DNA from: an uncultured Prevotellaceae bacterium | GTDB lineage: Bacteria > Bacteroidota > Bacteroidia > Bacteroidales > Bacteroidaceae | Assembly (NCBI GenBank): GCA_937898415.1 | Contig: CALDLA010000100.1 | Coordinates: forward strand, 1-64,000 | DNA length: 64,000 nt | Direction of reading: 5' to 3' | In this document: piece by piece, positions 23,141-33,800 of the stretch | Numbering within the stretch: position 1 is the first letter of the stretch | How the letters are laid out: every line of letters begins with the position of its first letter | Notes under the pieces: model-generated | Database searches by the model: none | The model's input: only the letters and a program-made list of their open reading frames with translations | What the model was told of the DNA's origin: nothing | Program-made: the position numbers and the translations under genes

Positions 23141-24301
23141 ATGACACTGGAACAAATGCAGTTTGCCTCATTCGTAGTGATGACGCTGCTCACGCTGAAG
23201 CTGCTCATACTACCCATCCATCCGAGTCATGGCACCATGCCAGACAAGGAGGGCAACAGCTACGATGTGCTTCGACGTGCCCGCCGCCTGATGGTCATCG
23301 GAACAGCCATCATAGCCCTACAGTTCCTGTTACAATTAACATTAGGTTGGCGCGCAATGGGTGTTACCCAGGGCGTACTGCTCAACCTCATGCTGTTCAT
23401 TCCCGCCTCGTGGGTTCTGTCGTTATCAATACTGGGACTCCAGCGACAAGGGCGTGTCAACCTGTTGGACAAATGGGCAGGGGCTATAGTATGGGCAATA
23501 GTCGTGATGGTGCTCATGATTGCCATTTGGACGGACGGGAAGCCGCTGCCCGGAGACACGCCCGAACTGCGTAGAGCCGAGAAGATCGGCAGCGTGTTCT
23601 TCATCGCCATGCAGGGCTACTACTGCTACCGCCACCTCACCAATTTGGACTACATGCAGATGGAGATGGACAACTACTACGATCAGGACATGAGCCGCAG
23701 GCTGGACTGGATGCGCGTAAGCGTCATCATACTCATGGTACTGGCCCTCCTCATTCCCATCATCATTTTCGGCACCGGCCTACTGCTGTTAAGCATAAGC
23801 TTCCTCGTCTGCCTTGGCCTACCCTACTTCATCGACAGTTTCTGCTATTACGCCCGGAGCACAGCGCCAGCCAAAATCTTGGAAGCCGAGCAGAACGCTG
23901 AAGAGACAAGCGCTGAGGAAACAAAAAATGCTACCCCCTTCTCGCCTGAGAAGCTACAGCGTGTAGAAAAGGCTGTAGCCCAATGGACGGCCCGCGGAGG
24001 CCACCTGAAGAGCGGCATCCTGCAACCCATCGCCGCCGCAGAGATGGGTATCCCCAAATACCTGCTCTCGGCATGGCTCAGCCAGCAGGGAAAGAAATTC
24101 AACCCCTGGTTGGCCGACCTTCGTATTGAAGAAGCCAAGCACCTGCTGAAAGCCCACCCCGATTGGAGCAACGATGCCATCGCCCAGAACTGTGGATTTG
24201 CCGACCGCACCACCCTACAGCGCACCTTCAAGGAAAAGACTGGCATGACTCCTACACAGTATATAGAAAGCGTCGCGAATGGGCCAAAGACGAATGTATG
24301 A
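23141..24301 (+). CDS. Membrane-anchored AraC-family regulator
   Basis: 386 residues from the ATG at 23141 (MTLEQMQF); the frame is open further upstream, but that part overlaps the promoter. The N-terminal half has about six or seven hydrophobic segments (FASFVVMTLLTLKLLILPI near the start; VSVIILMVLALLIPIIIFG; LLLSISFLVCLGLPYF), then a charged linker rich in Glu/Ala. The C terminus (about residues 285-380) is an AraC-type DNA-binding domain: second helix-turn-helix DWSNDAIAQNCGFADRTTLQ then FKEKTGMTPTQY. Such proteins probably sense a membrane signal and bind DNA directly. Divergent from the LruC lipoprotein gene. Confidence 0.85.
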   Translation: MTLEQMQFASFVVMTLLTLKLLILPIHPSHGTMPDKEGNSYDVLRRARRLMVIGTAIIALQFLLQLTLGWRAMGVTQGVLLNLMLFIPASWVLSLSILGLQRQGRVNLLDKWAGAIVWAIVVMVLMIAIWTDGKPLPGDTPELRRAEKIGSVFFIAMQGYYCYRHLTNLDYMQMEMDNYYDQDMSRRLDWMRVSVIILMVLALLIPIIIFGTGLLLLSISFLVCLGLPYFIDSFCYYARSTAPAKILEAEQNAEETSAEETKNATPFSPEKLQRVEKAVAQWTARGGHLKSGILQPIAAAEMGIPKYLLSAWLSQQGKKFNPWLADLRIEEAKHLLKAHPDWSNDAIAQNCGFADRTTLQRTFKEKTGMTPTQYIESVANGPKTNV

Positions 24302-24305
24302 CAGA

Positions 24306-24338
24306 AATAAAGGAGAGGCGTTATGCCTCTCCTTTATT
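24306..24338. terminator. Bidirectional terminator overlapping the DUF3467 3' end
   Basis: AATAAAGGAGAGGC / GCCTCTCCTTTATT, a perfect 14-bp stem with a 5-base loop. The right arm and loop include the last codons of the minus-strand DUF3467 gene (stop at 24321-24323). It can serve both converging transcripts; T-rich bases follow on both sides. Confidence 0.85.
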
Positions 24339-24638
24339 CGTTCCGAACGGTGCGATGGTACGCGGTTCCTGATTGGGAATCTTGATTTGTCCGTACTCAC
24401 GCTCGTAGCGCAAGATGTTCTCCTGCAGGGCAGCCAGCAGACGCTTGGCATGCTCGGGAGCCAGGATGACGCGGCTCTTGACTGCGGCCTTGGGAACGCC
24501 GGGCAGTACACGGGCGAAGTCGAGGACAAAGTCACTCGAGGAGTGGGTGATGATGGCAAAATTGGCATACTCTCCCTGCGCCACGTCCGGCGTCAGTTCT
24601 ATCTGCAGTCCCTGCTGCTTGTTCTCGTTTTCATTCAT
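24321..24638 (-). CDS. DUF3467 family protein
   Basis: 105 residues from the ATG at 24638 (MNENENKQQGLQIELTPDVA). Matches the DUF3467 pattern (PF11950): EGEYANFA-like GEYANFAIITHSSSDFVLDF, AKSRVILAP-like KSRVILAPEHAKRLLAALQE. Small soluble protein of unknown function, widespread in Bacteroidota, where as I recall it often lies between rpoC and rpsL. The same neighbourhood is seen here, though other genes have been added. Own promoter, divergent from fhs. Confidence 0.88.
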   Translation of the reverse strand: MNENENKQQGLQIELTPDVAQGEYANFAIITHSSSDFVLDFARVLPGVPKAAVKSRVILAPEHAKRLLAALQENILRYEREYGQIKIPNQEPRTIAPFGTNKGEA

Positions 24639-24668
24639 TGTTGTATGGTTTTTTAAAGTTTTGAGTTG

Positions 24669-24700
24669 CAAAAGTAAGCAAAAAAGGCGGAACAAGCAAA
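24669..24700 (-). promoter_or_regulatory. Promoter of the DUF3467 gene
   Basis: Minus strand: TTTTG (24700-24697 region), 20-base spacer, TACTTTTG (24676-24669) followed by CAAC. The ATG lies 30 bases downstream. Confidence 0.75.
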
Positions 24701-24717
24701 ACTTTTGCCTCTTTTTC

Positions 24718-24748
24718 TTGGTGGTGAGCAAACAAAACGGTAATTTTG
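24718..24748 (+). promoter_or_regulatory. Promoter of fhs
   Basis: TTG (24718-24720), 20-base spacer, TAATTTTG (24741-24748) followed by CAGCC. The ATG lies 29 bases downstream. Back to back with the DUF3467 promoter. Confidence 0.8.
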
Positions 24749-24777
24749 CAGCCAACTACACCTAACACAACAGGAAA

Positions 24778-26457
24778 ATGATGAAAACAGACATACAAAT
24801 TGCGCGTGAATGCGAACTGAAGCCGATAGGCGAGATTGCATCTCAGCTGGGCATCGACCCCGAGACGATTGAACCCTACGGACGATACATGGCCAAGGTG
24901 CCCGTTTCAAACATTGACGACGAAAAGGTCAGAAAGAGCCGCCTCATCCTGGTCACGGCTATCAGCCCGACAAAGGCTGGTATCGGCAAGACGACTGTCA
25001 GTATCGGACTGACCTTAGGTCTGAACAAGATAGGCAAGAAGGCGGTCGTGGCACTGCGCGAGCCGTCGTTAGGTCCCTGTTTCGGCATCAAGGGCGGTGC
25101 GGCCGGCGGCGGCTATGCCCAAGTGCTGCCGATGGAGAAAATCAACCTGCACTTCACGGGCGACTTCCATGCCGTCACCTCAGCCCACAACACCATCAGT
25201 GCGCTGCTCGACAACTATCTCTTCCAGCACCGCAAGGACGGTTTTTCGCTGCGGGAGATTTACTGGAAGCGCGTTCTTGATGTAAACGACCGTTCGCTGC
25301 GCAACATCGTCACCGGACTGCGGGGCGACGGTGTCGTGTCGGAGACGGGATTCGACATTACACCGGCCTCAGAGCTGATGGCCATTCTCTGCTTAGCTAC
25401 CAGTGAGGAAGACCTGCAACGGCGCATCGAGAACATCGTGTTAGGCATTACCGCCGACGGACGTCCCTTCCGAGTACGCGACCTCGGCGTGGCCGGAGCC
25501 ATCACCGTACTGCTACGCGACGCACTCAGCCCCAACCTCGTGCAGACGACAGAGCACACACCTGCCTTTATCCACGGCGGCCCGTTTGCCAACATCGCCC
25601 ACGGCTGCAGCAGTGTGCTGGCCACGAAAATGGCAATGACCTATAGTGACTATGTAGTGACAGAGGCGGGATTCGGTGCCGACCTAGGGGCCGAGAAGTT
25701 TTTCGACATCAAATGTCGCAAGGCGGGACTGCTGCCACGGCTTGTCGTCATCGTGGCCACCACCCAGGGACTGAAGATGCACGGCGGTGTGGACCTGGAG
25801 CACATCAAGGAGCCCAACATCCAGGGACTGCGCGAGGGACTGAAGAACCTGAACCGCCATATCAACAATATGCAGGGATTCGGACAGCCGGTCATTGTGA
25901 CACTGAACCGCCACGCCACTGACATAGATGAGGAAATTGACATCGTGAGGAAGAACTGTGAAGATCTCGGTGTAGGCTTCGCCGTGAACGAGGCTTTCCT
26001 GCGCGGTGGCGACGGAGCCACGGAACTGGCACAGAAAGTGGTGGATACCATTGACCACATACAGCCGCTGCCCATCCACTTCACCTACCCGGAGAACGAC
26101 ACGATAGAGGGAAAAATAGAAAAGGTGTGCAAGCGCATCTACGGTGCCGCCGCCGTGGAGTTCACCAAGACAGGAAAGAAAAGGCTGGAGGCCATCAGAG
26201 AGACCTTTGCCGACGACGAGGCCATCCGCCACTACCCCGTCTGCATAGCCAAGACACAATACTCCTTCACCGCCGACAGCACCCGCTACGGCTCGCCTGA
26301 AGGCTTTACGATTCGCATCCGTGACATCATCCTGAACTGCGGCAGCGAGATGATTGTGGCCATTGCCGGCGACATGCTCCGTATGCCGGGACTGCCCAAG
26401 AGTCCGCAGGCGGAACGCATCACCATCATCGATGGCGAGATAGAAGGGTTATCATAA
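24778..26457 (+). CDS. fhs: Formate-tetrahydrofolate ligase
   Basis: ATP-dependent ligation of formate to tetrahydrofolate giving 10-formyl-THF for purine and formyl-Met synthesis. 559 residues, usual length. P-loop-like motif PTKAGIGKTT at residues 64-73 (most enzymes read TPxGEGKTT), followed by LREPSLGPCFGIKGGAAGGG and HFTGDFHAVTSAHN. Two adjacent ATGs (24778, 24781) make the start uncertain by one residue. A glycyl radical enzyme at the far end of the window could supply formate only if it is a true pyruvate formate-lyase, which is not established. Ends in a strong shared terminator. Confidence 0.96.
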   Translation: MMKTDIQIARECELKPIGEIASQLGIDPETIEPYGRYMAKVPVSNIDDEKVRKSRLILVTAISPTKAGIGKTTVSIGLTLGLNKIGKKAVVALREPSLGPCFGIKGGAAGGGYAQVLPMEKINLHFTGDFHAVTSAHNTISALLDNYLFQHRKDGFSLREIYWKRVLDVNDRSLRNIVTGLRGDGVVSETGFDITPASELMAILCLATSEEDLQRRIENIVLGITADGRPFRVRDLGVAGAITVLLRDALSPNLVQTTEHTPAFIHGGPFANIAHGCSSVLATKMAMTYSDYVVTEAGFGADLGAEKFFDIKCRKAGLLPRLVVIVATTQGLKMHGGVDLEHIKEPNIQGLREGLKNLNRHINNMQGFGQPVIVTLNRHATDIDEEIDIVRKNCEDLGVGFAVNEAFLRGGDGATELAQKVVDTIDHIQPLPIHFTYPENDTIEGKIEKVCKRIYGAAAVEFTKTGKKRLEAIRETFADDEAIRHYPVCIAKTQYSFTADSTRYGSPEGFTIRIRDIILNCGSEMIVAIAGDMLRMPGLPKSPQAERITIIDGEIEGLS

Positions 26458-26493
26458 TCATTAAGCCCCGCCGATTGGCGGGGCTTAATGATT
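26456..26493. terminator. Bidirectional terminator between fhs and rpoC
   Basis: Perfect 17-bp stem AATCATTAAGCCCCGCC / GGCGGGGCTTAATGATT with a 4-base loop. It begins at the fhs stop and ends 18 bases before the rpoC stop; both transcripts converge on it. Confidence 0.9.
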
Positions 26494-26511
26494 AACAGTT
26501 CGTATTCTGAA

Positions 26512-29500
26512 TCAGTTCACATCTTCAAGGACGGCCTCTTCAGCAAAGTCGAGCACGTTCTTGCGGTTAGCCTGCATACGCTCATACTCTTCCTTGGAGC
26601 CGACAATAATCTTATCGAACTCACGCAGACCAGTACCGGCAGGGATGAGGTGACCGCAGATAACGTTCTCCTTCATACCCTCGAGGAAGTCCTGCTTACC
26701 GCGTATGGCGGCCTCGTTGAGCACCTTGGTGGTCTCCTGGAATGATGCGGCCGACATGAACGACTTGGTCTGCAGTGCGGCACGGGTGATACCCTGCAGA
26801 ATCTGTGTCGAGGTGGCGGGCACGGCATCACGCACCTGAACGAGCTTCAGGTCGCGACGCTTCAGCATGGAGTTCTCGTCGCGCAGACGGCGTGCAGTGA
26901 CTATCTGACCTGCCTTGAGATTCTCGGAGGCACCGGCGTCGGTAACCACCTTCTTACCCCAGATGCGGTCATTCTCCTCGGCGAAGTCGAGCTTATCGAC
27001 AATCTCCTGCTCGAGGAACGACGTGTCGCCCGGGTCGTTGATCTGCACCTTGCGCATCATCTGGCGGACGATAATCTCAAAGTGCTTATCGTTGATCTTG
27101 ATACCCTGCAGACGATAGACATCCTGCACCTCGTTGACGATGTACTCCTGAACGGCGGTCGGGCCCTTGATGGCCAGGATGTCGCTCGGCGTGATGGCAC
27201 CGTCAGAGAGCGGTGTACCGGCACGTACAGCATCGTGCTCCTGCACCAGAATCTGCTTCGACAGCGAGACGAGGTACTTACGCTGCTCACCGGTCTTGGA
27301 GGTGACGATGATTTCGCGGTTACCACGCTTTACCTTACCCATGGTGACCTCACCATCGATTTCGCTGACAACAGCAGGGTTCGACGGGTTACGGGCCTCG
27401 AAGAGCTCGGTGACACGAGGCAGACCAGCAGTGATATCACCACCCTTGGCGGCTGCACGGGGAATCTTGACAAGCGTCTCACCAGTCTTGACAGTCTGAC
27501 CGTCCTCAACGACTACGTGACCACCTACGGGGAAGTTGTAGGTACCAATCTTCTCGCCGTCGGCACCGATGACGTCACAGGTAGGCACCCTCGACTTGTC
27601 CTTCGACTCGGTGATAATCTTTTCAGTCAGACCGGTAGTCTCGTCAGTCTCGGCACGGAAGGTAACACCCTCGAGGACGTCATTGAACTTCAGCGTACCG
27701 GCATACTCGGTGACGATAACGGCATTGAAGGGATCCCACTGGGCAATCTTCTCACCCTTCTTCACCACATCACCATTCTTATAATAGAGCGACGAACCAT
27801 AAGGCACGTTCACCGTAGAGAGCACAATCTTGGTGTTGGGGTCGACGAAACGCATTTCACCCAGACGGCTGACCACCATCTCGCACTCGCGTCCGTCCTC
27901 GTCGAACGGAACGGTACGAACCTCCTCCATCTCAATCTTGGCCTGCTCATATTTGCAGACAATGCTGGCGTTGGCAGCTGCGTTAGCAGCCACACCACCG
28001 GCGTGGAACGTACGAAGGGTCAGCTGTGTACCCGGCTCACCGATAGCCTGTGCAGCGATGACACCGACAGCCTCACCCTTCTGCACCATGCGGCGCGTAG
28101 CAAGGTTACGGCCGTAGCACTTGCGGCAGACGCCCTTCTTGGACTCGCAGGTGAGCACGGAACGAATCTCTACACTCTCAATCTCAGCCTTTTCAATAGC
28201 CTCAGCGATAGGTTCGGTGATTTCCTCACCAGCCTCAATGATGATGTCGCCCGTCTTGGGATTCACGACATCATGAACCGACACGCGGCCCAGGATGCGC
28301 TCGGCAAGACTGGAGATGACCTCGTCGCCATTTTTCAGGGCTGTGCAGACGAGTCCGCGTAGCGTTCCGCAGTCCTCCTCATTGATAATCACGTCGTGCG
28401 AGACATCAACGAGACGACGGGTCAGGTAACCGGCGTCAGCCGTCTTCATGGCGGTGTCGGCCAGACCCTTACGGGCACCGTGGGTAGAGATGAAGTACTC
28501 CAGCACAGACATACCCTCCTTGAAGTTCGACAGAATGGGGTTCTCAATAATCTGGTGTCCCTCGGCACCAGCCTTCTGAGGCTTGGCCATCAGACCACGG
28601 ATACCAGAGAGCTGCTTGATCTGGTCCTTACTACCACGAGCACCAGAGTCGAGCATCATGAACACAGCGTTAAAGCCCTGGTCGGCCTCGGTCATCTGCT
28701 TCAGCAGGATGTTACCGATATCATTGTTGACGTGTGTCCAGGTATCGATAACCTGATTGTAACGCTCATTATCAGTAATGAAGCCCATGTTATAGTTGTC
28801 GGTAATCTGACGAACTTCCTCGTTACCCTTGGCAATGAGCTCAGCCTTCTCCTTCGGGATGATGATGTCGTCGAGGTTGAACGACAGACCGGCCTCGTAA
28901 GCCATGCGATAACCCAGGTTCTTGATACCGTCGAGGAACTCGCAAGCCTCAGCAAAACCTACATTCTTGATAACGTCGGCAATGATGTCGCGCAGTGACT
29001 TCTTGGAGATAACCTTGTTGACGAAGCCCACTTCGTCGGGGATGATGCCATTCACAATGACACGACCGACAGAAGTTTCGACAGCATGCATAATCTTGTT
29101 GCCATTCTCGTCGCGGTCCTCAACAATCACCTTCACCAGGGCGTGCAGGTCGCACTTGCCCTCGTTGTGGGCAATGATAGCCTCCTCCGGACCGTAGAAC
29201 GAGAGTCCCTCGCCCTTGGCACCCGGACGGATCTTTGAGATATAGTAGAGACCCAGCACCATATCCTGTGAAGGTACGGTGATAGGCGCACCGTTGGCAG
29301 GATTCAGGATGTTGTGGCTCTGGAGCATCAGCAGCTGTGCCTCGAGGATAGCTTCATTGGAGAGCGGAAGGTGGACTGCCATCTGGTCACCGTCGAAGTC
29401 GGCGTTGAAAGCCGTACATGCCAACGGGTGGAGCTGGATGGCCTTACCCTCGATAAGCTTGGGCTGGAAAGCCTGAATACCGAGACGGTGAAGCGTCGGT

Positions 29501-30849
29501 GCACGGTTGAGAAGCACGGGGTGACCCTTCATGACGTTCTCAAGGATATCCCAGATGACGGGCTCACGGCGGTCGACAATCTTCTTGGCCGACTTCACGG
29601 TCTTGACGATGCCGCGCTCAATGAGCTTGCGGATGATGAACGGCTTATAGAGCTCGGCGGCCATCAACTTAGGCAGACCGCACTCACCCATCTTCAGTTC
29701 AGGACCGACGACGATAACCGAACGGGCTGAGTAGTCGACACGCTTACCGAGCAGGTTTTGACGGAAGCGGCCCTGCTTACCCTTCAGCGAGTCGCTGAGG
29801 GACTTCAGCGGACGGTTCGAGTCGCTCTTTACGGCTGAGGACTTGCGGCTGTTGTCGAACAAAGAGTCTACAGCTTCCTGCAGCATACGCTTCTCGTTGC
29901 GCAGGATAACCTCGGGAGCATGAATCTCCATGAGGCGCTTCAGACGGTTGTTACGGATGATGACGCGACGATAGAGGTCGTTCAAGTCGGAGGTGGCAAA
30001 GCGGCCACCGTCCAGGGGAACGAGCGGACGCAGTTCAGGCGGCGTAACGGGGATAATCTTCATAATCATCCATTCAGGACGGTTGATGCCCTTCTCGACG
30101 CTCTGGCGGAAAGCCTCGACCACCTGCAGACGCTTCAAAGCCTCGTTCTTACGCTGTACCGACGAGTCGGTATTGGCACGGTCACGGAGTTCGTATGACA
30201 GAGAGTCGAGGTCGAGCTGAGTCAGCAACTCATAGATAGCCTCTGCACCCATCTTGGCGATGAACTTGTTGGGATCGCTGTCATCCAGATAGTCGTTCTG
30301 TTCGCCAACCACGTTGTCGATAATATCGTTATACTCCTCCTCAGAGAGCAGGTCATACTTATTGGCACCAAGGGCATCATTACCCTCACCGTCCTTCTTA
30401 CCAGCCATCACACCCGGCTGAATCACGATGTAACGCTCATAGTAGATGACGGCATCGAGCTTCTTGGTGGGCAGACCCAGCAGATAGCCAATCTTGTTGG
30501 GCAATGAACGGAAATACCAGATATGAGCCACGGGCACAACGAGTTCGATATGTCCGGCGCGCTCACGGCGTACTTTCTTCTCGGTTACCTCCACACCGCA
30601 GCGGTCGCAGACAATACCCTTATAACGGATACGCTTGTACTTGCCGCAGGCGCACTCATAGTCCTTGGTAGGGCCGAAGATGCGTTCACAGAATAGACCA
30701 TCGCGCTCAGGCTTATAGGTACGATAGTTGATGGTCTCGGGTTTGGTGACCTCGCCGAAACTGCTCTCGAGAATGTCTTCGGGTGAAGCAAGTCCGATGG
30801 TAATCTTGGTGAAATTACTCCTTGTCTTATTATCTTTTTTGAAAGCCAT
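26512..30849 (-). CDS. rpoC: RNA polymerase beta' subunit
   Basis: Catalytic subunit. 1445 residues. N-terminal zinc site ECACGKY ... CDRCGVEV (about residues 68-90); clamp; active-site NADFDGDQM near residue 480 with the three Mg-binding Asp; trigger loop/bridge helix region; second zinc site CESKKGVCRKCYGRNL near 905. The C-terminal part continues with the beta'-jaw type region seen in Bacteroidota. Follows rpoB by 50 bases filled with heptamer repeats. Confidence 0.98.
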   Translation of the reverse strand: MAFKKDNKTRSNFTKITIGLASPEDILESSFGEVTKPETINYRTYKPERDGLFCERIFGPTKDYECACGKYKRIRYKGIVCDRCGVEVTEKKVRRERAGHIELVVPVAHIWYFRSLPNKIGYLLGLPTKKLDAVIYYERYIVIQPGVMAGKKDGEGNDALGANKYDLLSEEEYNDIIDNVVGEQNDYLDDSDPNKFIAKMGAEAIYELLTQLDLDSLSYELRDRANTDSSVQRKNEALKRLQVVEAFRQSVEKGINRPEWMIMKIIPVTPPELRPLVPLDGGRFATSDLNDLYRRVIIRNNRLKRLMEIHAPEVILRNEKRMLQEAVDSLFDNSRKSSAVKSDSNRPLKSLSDSLKGKQGRFRQNLLGKRVDYSARSVIVVGPELKMGECGLPKLMAAELYKPFIIRKLIERGIVKTVKSAKKIVDRREPVIWDILENVMKGHPVLLNRAPTLHRLGIQAFQPKLIEGKAIQLHPLACTAFNADFDGDQMAVHLPLSNEAILEAQLLMLQSHNILNPANGAPITVPSQDMVLGLYYISKIRPGAKGEGLSFYGPEEAIIAHNEGKCDLHALVKVIVEDRDENGNKIMHAVETSVGRVIVNGIIPDEVGFVNKVISKKSLRDIIADVIKNVGFAEACEFLDGIKNLGYRMAYEAGLSFNLDDIIIPKEKAELIAKGNEEVRQITDNYNMGFITDNERYNQVIDTWTHVNNDIGNILLKQMTEADQGFNAVFMMLDSGARGSKDQIKQLSGIRGLMAKPQKAGAEGHQIIENPILSNFKEGMSVLEYFISTHGARKGLADTAMKTADAGYLTRRLVDVSHDVIINEEDCGTLRGLVCTALKNGDEVISSLAERILGRVSVHDVVNPKTGDIIIEAGEEITEPIAEAIEKAEIESVEIRSVLTCESKKGVCRKCYGRNLATRRMVQKGEAVGVIAAQAIGEPGTQLTLRTFHAGGVAANAAANASIVCKYEQAKIEMEEVRTVPFDEDGRECEMVVSRLGEMRFVDPNTKIVLSTVNVPYGSSLYYKNGDVVKKGEKIAQWDPFNAVIVTEYAGTLKFNDVLEGVTFRAETDETTGLTEKIITESKDKSRVPTCDVIGADGEKIGTYNFPVGGHVVVEDGQTVKTGETLVKIPRAAAKGGDITAGLPRVTELFEARNPSNPAVVSEIDGEVTMGKVKRGNREIIVTSKTGEQRKYLVSLSKQILVQEHDAVRAGTPLSDGAITPSDILAIKGPTAVQEYIVNEVQDVYRLQGIKINDKHFEIIVRQMMRKVQINDPGDTSFLEQEIVDKLDFAEENDRIWGKKVVTDAGASENLKAGQIVTARRLRDENSMLKRRDLKLVQVRDAVPATSTQILQGITRAALQTKSFMSAASFQETTKVLNEAAIRGKQDFLEGMKENVICGHLIPAGTGLREFDKIIVGSKEEYERMQANRKNVLDFAEEAVLEDVN

Positions 30850-30861
30850 ATTTCAATATAT

Positions 30862-30896
30862 AACTCTTAATTCTTAACTCTTAATTCTTAACTCAC
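30862..30896. repeat. Tandem heptamer repeat between rpoB and rpoC
   Basis: Plus strand AACTCTT, AATTCTT, AACTCTT, AATTCTT, AACTCAC: five 7-bp units with two alternating versions (a 14-bp higher-order period). It fills most of the 50-base spacer. Confidence 0.85.
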
Positions 30897-30899
30897 AGA

Positions 30900-33800
30900 T
30901 TAGTCCATCGTAATGCTCAATCCAAGACCACGGAGTTCGTGCAGCAGCACATTGAGCGACTCGGGAATACCCGGTGTGGGCATGGGCTCACCCTTGACGA
31001 TGGCCTCGTAAGCCTTGGCGCGGCCTACGGTATCATCAGACTTGACAGTAAGAATCTCCTGAAGCACATGGCTGGCACCAAAGGCCTCCAGTGCCCAGAC
31101 TTCCATCTCACCAAAACGCTGGCCACCGAACTGGGCCTTACCGCCGAGCGGCTGCTGTGTGATGAGAGAGTACGGACCGATAGAACGGGCATGCATCTTG
31201 TCCTCGACCATGTGACCGAGCTTCAAGAAGTAGGTGATACCTACCGTAGCCGGCTGGTCGAACATCTCGCCCGTCTCACCGTCGTACAAGTGAGTAGAAC
31301 AGAGGCGGGGCAGACCGGCCTTGTCAGTCCACTCAGCCAGGTCATCGAGCTTGGCACCGTCGAAGATAGGCGTAGCGAACTTCACGCCGAGACGCTTACC
31401 TGCAGCACCGAGGATAGCCTCGAAGATCTGACCGAGGTTCATTCGTGAAGGCACACCTAACGGGTTCAGCACGAGGTCAACGGGACGACCATCCTCGAGG
31501 AATGGCATATCCTCCTGACGGACAACCTTCGAGACGATACCCTTGTTACCGTGACGACCGGCGAGCTTGTCACCCACACCGATCTTACGCTTCTTGGCCA
31601 CATAGACCTTGGCCATCTGCAGAATGCCTGAGGGCAGTTCGTCGCCAATAGTGATGGCAAACTTCTTGCGCTTCATCTCGGCATCAAGCAGCTTATACTT
31701 CTTCATGAAGTTGATAATCAACTGGGCAATGAGCTCGTTTTTGTGCTCATCGTTGGTCCAGTTGCTGATCTGGATGTCACCATACTCCAGGTTGCGCAGT
31801 GCCGTAACGGTGAACTTCGAACCCTTGGTAATGATTTCGGCACCCGTATAGTCCTTCACGCCCATCGAAGTCTTGCCCTTGGTCAGCGTGACGAGCTTGT
31901 CGATCAGAATGTCCTTCAAGTCGTCAACTTTTGCCTCGTACTCCTCGTCAATCTTCTCCAGAAGTTTCTTGTCCTGCATCTTGGTCTGACGGGTCTTGAT
32001 GGCACGGGCGAACAGTTTCTTGTCGATAATGACACCCGACAAAGAAGGATTGGCTTTCAGTGAAGAGTCCTTCACGTCTCCGGCCTTGTCGCCGAAAATG
32101 GCACGAAGCAGCTTTTCTTCCGGCGAGGGATCGCTCTCTCCCTTCGGCGAGATCTTACCGATAAGGATATCACCGGGCTCGACACGGGCACCGACACGGA
32201 TGACACCGTTCTCGTCAAGGTCCTTGGTTGCCTCTTCAGAGACATTAGGGATATCGGCAGTGAACTCCTCAACACCACGCTTCGTCTCACGGACATCGAG
32301 CGAATACTCATCGACATGGACGGAAGTGAGGATATCCTCGCGAACGATGCGCTCGTTGAGCACAATGGCGTCCTCATAGTTGTAACCCTTCCAAGGCATA
32401 TAAGCCACGAGGAGGTTACGACCAAGGGCAAGCTCACCATTCTCAGTAGCGTAGCCTTCGGTCAGGATATCACCGGCCTTCACGCGCTGTCCCTTGTTAC
32501 AGATGGGGCGCAGGTCGATGGTCATGTTCTGGTTCGTACGGCGGAACTTCGAGATGCGGTATTCCTTCAGAGCCGGCTCGAACGACACAAACTCTTCGTC
32601 CTCAGTACGGTCGTAAAGGATACGGATGGTGGTGGCGTCCACATACTCAACGACACCGTCGCCCTCGGCAGTCACCATCGTGCGAGAGTCTTCACATACC
32701 TGCTTCTCGATACCAGTACCCACGATAGGAGCCTCGTTGTGGAGCAGGGGTACAGCCTGACGCATCATGTTCGATCCCATCAGCGCGCGGTGAGCATCGT
32801 CGTGCTCCAAGAAGGGAATCAGCGAAGCAGCGATAGAGGCAATCTGCTGCGGAGAGACGTCCATCAGGTCCACATCCGTCGGGGGAACAACGGGGAAGTC
32901 TGCATCCTGACGGCACTTCACCACCTCACGGATAAACGTACCGTCATCATTCAGCGGGGCGTTACCCTGACCGATGATGTGCTCAGCCTCTTCCTCGGCG
33001 GTCAGATAGACAATCTCGTTATTGTCGAGGTTGGCAATACCACCCTCCACCTTACGGTACGGAGTCTGGATGAAGCCAAGTTCGTTGATCTTAGCATAGA
33101 CGCAGAGCGACGAGATCAGACCGATGTTCGGGCCTTCAGGGCTCTCAATCGGGCAGAGACGGCCGTAGTGCGTATAATGTACGTCGCGCACCTCGAAACC
33201 GGCACGCTCACGCGACAGACCGCCAGGACCCAGAGCTGAGAGGCGGCGTTTGTGGGTCACCTCGGCCAGCGGGTTGGTCTGGTCCATGAACTGCGATAGC
33301 GGGTTGGTTCCGAAGAACGAGTTGATGACGCTCGAAATCGTCTTGGCGTTGATAAGGTCTGTAGGAGTAAAGACCTCATTATCGCGGACATTCATGCGCT
33401 CACGGATGGTACGGCTCATGCGGGCCAAACCGATAGAGAACTGGTTGGACAGCTGCTCACCGACGGTACGCACACGACGGTTCGAAAGGTGGTCGATATC
33501 ATCGACGGTAGCCTTCGAGTTAATCAGCTGAATGAGATACTTGATAATCTCAATGATATCTTCTTTGGTCAGCACACGGACATCCATATCCGTGTCAAGA
33601 CCTAACTTTTTATTAATACGGTAGCGGCCTACATCGCCGAGGTCGTAACGCTTGTCCGAGAAGAACAGGTTCTGGATGACCTCACGTGCCGAGGCATCAT
33701 CGGCAGGGTCGGCGTTACGCAACTGACGGTAGATATAGAGCACAGCCTCCTTCTCTGAGTTCGAGGGGTCCTTGGCCAGCGTATTGAAGATAATGCTGTA

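Noticed and set aside
24749..24777. Folate riboswitch before fhs
   Set aside because: Only about 22 bases of leader follow the predicted promoter, too short for a riboswitch.
27082..28362. 426-residue plus-strand frame opposite rpoC
   Set aside because: Lies entirely within rpoC, whose catalytic and zinc motifs are intact; Leu/Thr/Asp-rich shadow.
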